Assembly (NCBI GenBank): GCA_964356135.1
Contig: CAYHGV010000101.1
Location: 1 to 10,533, forward strand
DNA: 10,533 nucleotides
DNA from: CAYHGV01 sp964356135
GTDB taxonomy: Bacteria > Hydrothermota > Tepidihabitantia > CAYHGV01
Direction: 5' to 3'
Under the pieces are notes generated by a model. The model did not search any database. It had not been told where the DNA came from and saw nothing but the letters and a program-made list of their open reading frames with translations. A program made the position numbers and the translations under genes. Positions 7,303 to 10,533 of the stretch are shown in pieces. Numbering within the stretch: the first letter of the stretch is position 1; each line of letters opens with the position of its first letter.

Positions 7303-7422
7303 CCCCATTGGATGTCCGATGTTATAATATAATGGTATCCAATGGGGCACACGAAGAACACAAAGGTTAATAAATTATTCTCTAATTCCATTGAATTTCT
7401 CCTCTGTGCTCTTTGTGGTTAA
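7303..7422 (+). repeat. Composite repeat element, copy 1 (hairpin plus inverted A/T-rich blocks)
   Basis: CCCCATTGGAT (7303-7313) pairs perfectly with ATCCAATGGGG (7337-7347), an 11-bp stem around a 23-nt A/T-rich loop. Directly after it comes ACACGAAGAACACAAAGG (7349-7366), then a 34-nt A/T-rich spacer containing AATTC-CATT-GAATT (7384-7397). Last comes CCTCTGTGCTCTTTGTGGTT (7401-7420), whose complement matches the A-rich block at 14 of 18 positions. Copy 2 at 8444-8550 has the same order in the opposite orientation. No transposase or target duplication is seen. Confidence 0.65.
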
Positions 7423-7543
7423 AATTTGATTCTTTATCTGTGTCCATCGGGTTTATCTGTGTCGGCACCGAAGTGCCGATATCTGTGGTTAATTCTATCC
7501 GTGTTAATCTGAAGTTCATATTTCCTTTGTGCTCTTTGTGGTT
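7401..7543. repeat. Direct 20-bp repeat flanking ATCTGTGT-like boxes
   Basis: CCTCTGTGCTCTTTGTGGTT (7401-7420) recurs as CCTTTGTGCTCTTTGTGGTT (7524-7543), 19 of 20 bases identical and 123 nt apart. Between them are ATCTGTGT at 7436 and 7455, ATCTGTGG at 7481 and ATCCGTGT at 7497, with uneven spacing of 19, 26 and 16 nt. From memory, sequences of this kind recur in intergenic DNA of many uncultivated bacteria and give rise to spurious HKEHKG peptides; I know of no assigned function. Confidence 0.7.
7462..7479 (-). other. Short GC hairpin with TTCG loop
   Basis: TCGGCAC and GTGCCGA form a 7-bp perfect stem. Read on the - strand, the strand of the operon, the loop is TTCG closed by C-G, the very stable cUUCGg tetraloop type. 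No T tract follows. It sits between two ATCTGTG boxes. Confidence 0.6.
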
Positions 7544-7568
7544 CAATCTTTTATACACAGTTCTTAAT

Positions 7569-7584
7569 TTAACCATTTAACCAT
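7569..7584. repeat. Tandem TTAACCAT duplicate
   Basis: TTAACCAT occurs twice without a gap (7569-7576 and 7577-7584), 15 nt beyond the permease 2 stop on the - strand. It is a small tandem duplication at the edge of the repeat-filled gap. Confidence 0.6.
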
Positions 7585-7598
7585 TCTCCATCTCGCCA

Positions 7599-8420
7599 TC
7601 AGTGCATTGCCAGCGTTCCGGTTCGCCGGGTGTACCGTTCGGCGGCGACAAAAATGAAATAGCCGCCAATTATAAAAACCACATCCATCGCCAGCAGGAT
7701 GAAGACAACCTGGTAGAGCTGGAAAAACGACTTGTTCAAAAGCATAATCGCCCGGATGGCGACAATCGCATAGGTCAAAGGGATAAACATACTCGCAAAT
7801 TTCGTAATCGGATTAACCTCGACCGGATAGCGGATGGGTGAGAACAGGAGAAAGACCCATTCCATCGTCTGGATAAAACCCTGGACCTCTTTCACCAAGA
7901 GCGTCAGCCCGGCAAAGGCGATGGCAAAACCATAAAAGCCGAGCAACAGCAACAGTAAAATCAAAAGGATCGGCAGGATTTTACCGATCGTCAGGCTCAA
8001 ACCGAAGAATCCAACGCACAGCGCGCCCTGGAGCACAACCATCAGCGTGGCATAGATAAACTCCGTGATCGTTTTACCGATCAAGACCACGACCGGTTTG
8101 GTCGGTGAGACGATAATCAGCTCTAACGTTCCCCAGTAGGTCTCTTCGCGCAGCGAATTCCCCACTCCCCAGAGACCGGAAAAAACATAGGTCGAGACGA
8201 TCATACCGATGAGAATATAGCCAACGTAGTTCTCGGTACCGGCAAGACTTTTGAACGGCAGGCTGGTAAAGCCGCCGACAAACGCCCGTCCTTGAAAGAG
8301 AAACGGCACAACCCAGAGTACCGGGAAAATCGCCCAGAACAGGATTAAAACCGGATAGGTCAGCCAGATCTCGTACATTTTTTTGATCTCCGCACCGATG
8401 ACTCTTAAATCGTTACGCAT
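7599..8420 (-). CDS. ABC-2 type transporter permease (copy 2)
   Basis: A 273-residue inner-membrane permease with six predicted membrane segments (about 24-42, 65-88, 116-142, 149-175, 187-225 with breaks, and 236-259). The ABC-2 core is LREETYWGTLELIIVSPTKP at 90-109. It is related to the permease encoded at 6446-7282, and the shared C-terminal TRR-x-GTLA-x-H supports a duplicated pair acting as a heterodimer. The ATPase is 137 nt upstream, a gap filled by a repeat element. No Shine-Dalgarno is seen before the ATG at 8418-8420. An ATG at 8437-8439 on the same strand is out of frame and does not help. The cargo is unknown. Confidence 0.85.
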   Translation of the reverse strand: MRNDLRVIGAEIKKMYEIWLTYPVLILFWAIFPVLWVVPFLFQGRAFVGGFTSLPFKSLAGTENYVGYILIGMIVSTYVFSGLWGVGNSLREETYWGTLELIIVSPTKPVVVLIGKTITEFIYATLMVVLQGALCVGFFGLSLTIGKILPILLILLLLLLGFYGFAIAFAGLTLLVKEVQGFIQTMEWVFLLFSPIRYPVEVNPITKFASMFIPLTYAIVAIRAIMLLNKSFFQLYQVVFILLAMDVVFIIGGYFIFVAAERYTRRTGTLAMH

Positions 8421-8443
8421 TGGGTTTTATCACTACCATTTTT

Positions 8444-8550
8444 AACACAAAGGGTACAAAGAAGGTGAAGGAAATATTTTTGAGATCCTTGCTTGGTGCT
8501 CTTCTTGTCCCGTTAGATAATTCCTGACGGAATAAAATATCTAACGGGGT
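8444..8550 (-). repeat. Composite repeat element, copy 2
   Basis: CCCGTTAGATA (8509-8519) pairs perfectly with TATCTAACGGG (8538-8548), extended by wobble pairs outward. Inside is a second stem, ATTCC-TGAC-GGAAT (8520-8533), followed by four unpaired A. Next to the stem on the - strand come ACAAGAAGAGCACCAAGCAAGG-like bases (8487-8508), an A/T-rich spacer, and the T-rich complement of AACACAAAGGGTACAAAGAA (8444-8463). The order matches copy 1, inverted. The A-rich and T-rich blocks here pair only loosely. The hairpin begins 9 nt after the ATPase stop codon. Confidence 0.62.
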
Positions 8551-8557
8551 GAATGGT

Positions 8558-9559
8558 TCAATCTTTTTTAAATTCTTCTTCATCGTTACCTTTCAGCGAA
8601 CGCCCGGTGATGTAGATAAAGACATCCTCTAAGGTCGGCTCTTTGAGATGAACCGACAGTATCTTCGCCTGTTTGCGCAAAAGCTCGATCAAATCGGCAA
8701 GAATCGCTTCGCCTTTTTCGGTCCGAATCCGCAGATGCTGGATTCCATCCTCGGTATGGACGGAAATCTGCTCAACCGCTCCGAGCTGCCGAATCGGCTC
8801 GGTATCAATTCGGCCGCCCAGGCGCATTTCGATGACCTCTTTGTGGGGAATCTCCCGCTTGTAATTGTCGGGAGTGTTGATCTGGACAATCTTGCCGGCA
8901 GTAATGAAGGCGATCCGGTCGCAGAGCTCATCCGCCTCGTCCATGTAATGGGTGGTCAGAAGAATCGTTTTACCCTGCTTGCGATTCAGTTCCTCGCGAA
9001 TAAATCCCCGGATGAACCGTGAAAACTGCGGGTCGAGACCGAGCGTCGGCTCATCCAGCAGCAGGATCTTCGGGTCGTGCAGGAGCGCTCGGGCAAACGA
9101 AAGCTTCTGGCGCATACCCGACGAGTAACGTTCGACCCGTTCATCGGCAAAATCCTGTAATCCCAGCAGCTCGAATAAAAAACCGATCCGCCGTTCCTTT
9201 TCTTTCCGTTCCAAACCGTAGAGGGCGGCAAAATAATTGAGGTTTTCCCGGCCGGATAGTTTCCAGTACAGCGTCCGCTCGCCCGAGGTGAGGAGCCCGA
9301 GCTGGCGGCGAACGACCAGCGGGTATCGGAAAATATTTTTACCGAAGATTTTAATTTCGCCCTTATCCGGTATCAGGAGTGTTGCGATACAGCGCACGAG
9401 CGTTGTTTTGCCGGCACCATTCGGCCCCAAAAGCCCGAACATCTCACCCGCTTCAATTGCAAAACTAACATCATTCACCGCGGTGGTAGTCTGCCGCCGG
9501 AGCATAGTTCCTTTTTTGTAGTACTTCGTTACCGAAGTAATCTCAATTGCGGTGCTCAC
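8558..9559 (-). CDS. ABC transporter ATP-binding protein (ABC-2 / DrrA-like exporter)
   Basis: The ATPase that drives the two ABC-2 permeases encoded downstream. Numbered from the chosen GTG start (333 residues): Walker A GPNGAGKT at 45-52, signature YSSGMRQKLSFARAL at 145-159, Walker B ILLLDEP at 165-171 followed by TLGLDP, and switch histidine H204 in LTTHYMDEAD. A C-terminal extension of about 100 residues ends in KEPTLEDVFIYITGRSL, typical of drug/lipid exporter ATPases. The Q-loop reads SGERTLYWKLSGREN, with Glu94 where Gln is usual. Start choice: the open frame allows TTG at 9572-9574, but GGAG at 9565-9568 stands five bases before the GTG at 9557-9559, so I prefer the GTG. Either way the gene overlaps the glycosyltransferase (17 or 32 nt), implying translational coupling. 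Confidence 0.9.
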   Translation of the reverse strand: MSTAIEITSVTKYYKKGTMLRRQTTTAVNDVSFAIEAGEMFGLLGPNGAGKTTLVRCIATLLIPDKGEIKIFGKNIFRYPLVVRRQLGLLTSGERTLYWKLSGRENLNYFAALYGLERKEKERRIGFLFELLGLQDFADERVERYSSGMRQKLSFARALLHDPKILLLDEPTLGLDPQFSRFIRGFIREELNRKQGKTILLTTHYMDEADELCDRIAFITAGKIVQINTPDNYKREIPHKEVIEMRLGGRIDTEPIRQLGAVEQISVHTEDGIQHLRIRTEKGEAILADLIELLRKQAKILSVHLKEPTLEDVFIYITGRSLKGNDEEEFKKD

Positions 9560-10533
9560 CGACACTCCGTTCAATCAGCTCCGCCATCCGGGTGGCGGCA
9601 GCATCCCACGAGAACCGCTGCGCCCACTCCAATCCTGCCCTGCCCATCCGTTCCCGCTCTGGGGTATCATTCAACAGCCGCTCGATTTTTGCCGCCAGAT
9701 CCTCGCTGTCGCCCCACCGGTATAAAAGACCGGTCCGTCCCTCCTGAACCGAGTCGCGCAGTCCCGGTGAGTTCGCCGCGATCACCGGTGTCCCGCAGCC
9801 ATTCGCTTCGATGACAATCATTCCCCAACCTTCTTTAATCGAAGTCTCGACTAAGACCGCTGCCTCTTGGTACAGGACGACCTTGGCTGCTTCGGGAATG
9901 TAACCCAGGAACTGGACGCAGTCGGTTACGCTTAAATCCTGCGCCAGCCGTTCCAGCCGCTCCCGGTCATCCCCGTCGCCGACTATTTTCACCAGGAAAT
10001 CGGTGCGCCGCTGCTTGAGCCGAGCGGCAGCGACTAAGAGCTGGTCGACGCACTTATAGCGTTTAAGCCGGCCGGTATGGAGGATGATGTTCCCCTTTTT
10101 TTTGGAATGGTCGGGTCGGAACCGGCTGCCGTCAATACCGGGCGGGATAACGTGGATGCGAAACGCATCTAAGCCCAGGTCGACCAAATCCTGTTTCGAA
10201 CTCGGCGAAAGCGCGGCAAAATTGGTATGCTTGTACGCAAACGGAATCAAACGCTCCATCCAGTAGACATAGCTCGCAAACGGGAGCGATACTTCGGCAA
10301 ATATCCCCTTACGGAACAGGTGCATCAAGAGCGCCATCACCGGCTGTTTTACCAGCCGGGGGGTGTAAAAGGGAATCTTATTCAAATCGTCAACGATAAG
10401 ATCGAACTGTCGATGGCGGAGGAGCATCCTGAGCGCACGCGGAACCGTAAAATTAAAGGTGGCGCGTCCACCGGTCCGTATCACCTCTATCCCATCGATA
10501 GTTTCCGACCGCGCCGCTCTTCCAAAACCGGAA
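9543..10533 (-). CDS. Glycosyltransferase family 4 protein (N-terminus outside window)
   Basis: A GT-B fold, GT4-type retaining glycosyltransferase that moves a sugar from a nucleotide-sugar donor to a lipid or glycan acceptor at the cytoplasmic face of the membrane. The frame stays open to the window edge (visible upstream residues include GFGRAARSETIDGIEV), so the GTG near 10484 is most likely internal and the gene is cut. Landmarks: VIPPGID, the start of the C-terminal Rossmann domain, then ILHTGRLKRYKCVDQLL, KIVGDGDDRERLE and VQFLGYIPEAAKV. The donor-site motif is ETSIKEGWGMIVIEANGCGTPV, i.e. the E-x7-E motif of GT4. The next gene, an ABC ATPase, begins inside its last codons, so the two are translationally coupled. 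The donor sugar and acceptor are unknown. Confidence 0.88.
   Translation of the reverse strand, partial: SGFGRAARSETIDGIEVIRTGGRATFNFTVPRALRMLLRHRQFDLIVDDLNKIPFYTPRLVKQPVMALLMHLFRKGIFAEVSLPFASYVYWMERLIPFAYKHTNFAALSPSSKQDLVDLGLDAFRIHVIPPGIDGSRFRPDHSKKKGNIILHTGRLKRYKCVDQLLVAAARLKQRRTDFLVKIVGDGDDRERLERLAQDLSVTDCVQFLGYIPEAAKVVLYQEAAVLVETSIKEGWGMIVIEANGCGTPVIAANSPGLRDSVQEGRTGLLYRWGDSEDLAAKIERLLNDTPERERMGRAGLEWAQRFSWDAAATRMAELIERSVGEHRN
9565..9568 (-). promoter_or_regulatory. Shine-Dalgarno that decides the ATPase start
   Basis: GGAG on the - strand, inside the end of the glycosyltransferase gene, five bases before the GTG at 9557-9559. The alternative TTG (9572-9574) has no comparable site in front of it. 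Confidence 0.55.

Larger units (their letters stand above)
7283..7598. other. 316-nt gap packed with repeats, no credible gene
   Basis: This gap between the two permease genes holds a hairpin (7303-7347), inverted A-rich and T-rich blocks (7349-7366 and 7401-7420), ATCTGTGT-like boxes, a short GC hairpin (7462-7479), a second copy of the T-rich block (7524-7543) and a tandem TTAACCAT pair (7569-7584). A 64-codon frame on the - strand (7382-7576) reads through the repeats with NHKEHKG and NHKEHRG, as expected from translated repeats rather than a protein gene. Confidence 0.75.

Noticed and set aside
7323..7328. TATAAT on the + strand as a promoter
   Set aside because: It lies in the loop of hairpin 1, has no good -35 box at the right distance and would read into the antisense strand of permease 2.
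7401..7543. CRISPR array
   Set aside because: There are only two copies of the longer repeat, 123 nt apart, and the shorter boxes are degenerate and unevenly spaced; no cas genes are present.
7382..7576. 64-codon open frame on the - strand containing NHKEHKG and NHKEHRG
   Set aside because: It is the translation of the two copies of the 20-bp repeat and the ATCTGTG boxes between them, with no ribosome-binding site; it looks like a spurious repeat-derived frame.
8508..8550. Hairpin after the ATPase gene as an intrinsic terminator
   Set aside because: On the - strand it is followed by ACAAGAAG and not by a T run, and the permease genes of the same transporter lie downstream.
7283..8557. Insertion sequence or transposon
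   Set aside because: There is no transposase frame in or near the gaps, and I see no convincing target-site duplication around either element.
9560..9574. TTG at 9572-9574 as ATPase start
   Set aside because: There is no ribosome-binding site before it, while GTG at 9557-9559 has GGAG at five bases; kept only as an alternative.

Overview
The window looks like an anaerobic, probably fermentative bacterium from an uncultivated lineage of the FCB/WOR-3 type. I infer this from a ferredoxin-dependent 2-oxoacid oxidoreductase, a secreted protein with a type IX-like (Por/FlgD-like) C-terminal tail, and a beta-eliminating amino-acid lyase. Phylum assignment is inference; no rRNA or marker gene is present.

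Layout. Left part, + strand (1-2549): the 3' end of a 2-oxoacid:ferredoxin oxidoreductase beta subunit, the complete gamma subunit 29 nt later, then a secreted protein made of seven 51-53-residue repeats (a predicted seven-bladed beta-propeller) with a C-terminal sorting-like domain. A strong hairpin terminator at 2612-2644 lies in the convergent gap. Everything to the right is on the - strand. In transcription order from the right edge: a GT4 glycosyltransferase (N-terminus outside the window), an ABC ATPase overlapping it by 17 nt, two paralogous ABC-2 permeases, a multi-pass flippase-like (YbhN/LPG-synthase-TM family) protein, a HisC-type aminotransferase, and, behind its own consensus sigma-70 promoter, a tryptophanase/tyrosine phenol-lyase family enzyme.

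How the genes may work together. The aminotransferase, the beta-eliminating lyase and the 2-oxoacid:ferredoxin oxidoreductase could all act in amino-acid breakdown, but they are in different transcription units, so this is only suggestive. The glycosyltransferase, ABC exporter and flippase-like protein form a plausible envelope glycolipid or glycan module.

The most unusual part is non-coding. The two gaps inside the ABC operon (7283-7598 and 8421-8557) each carry a composite element: a hairpin with CCC(A/G)TT(G/A)GAT arms, followed by A-rich AAGAA.A.CAC.AAG.. blocks. The two hairpins differ at two stem positions and both differences are compensated on the opposite arm, which suggests selection on, or recent inverted-repeat origin of, the structure. 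The larger gap also holds a 20-bp direct repeat, several ATCTGTGT-like boxes and a TTCG-loop hairpin. Both permease genes just downstream lack an obvious Shine-Dalgarno sequence.
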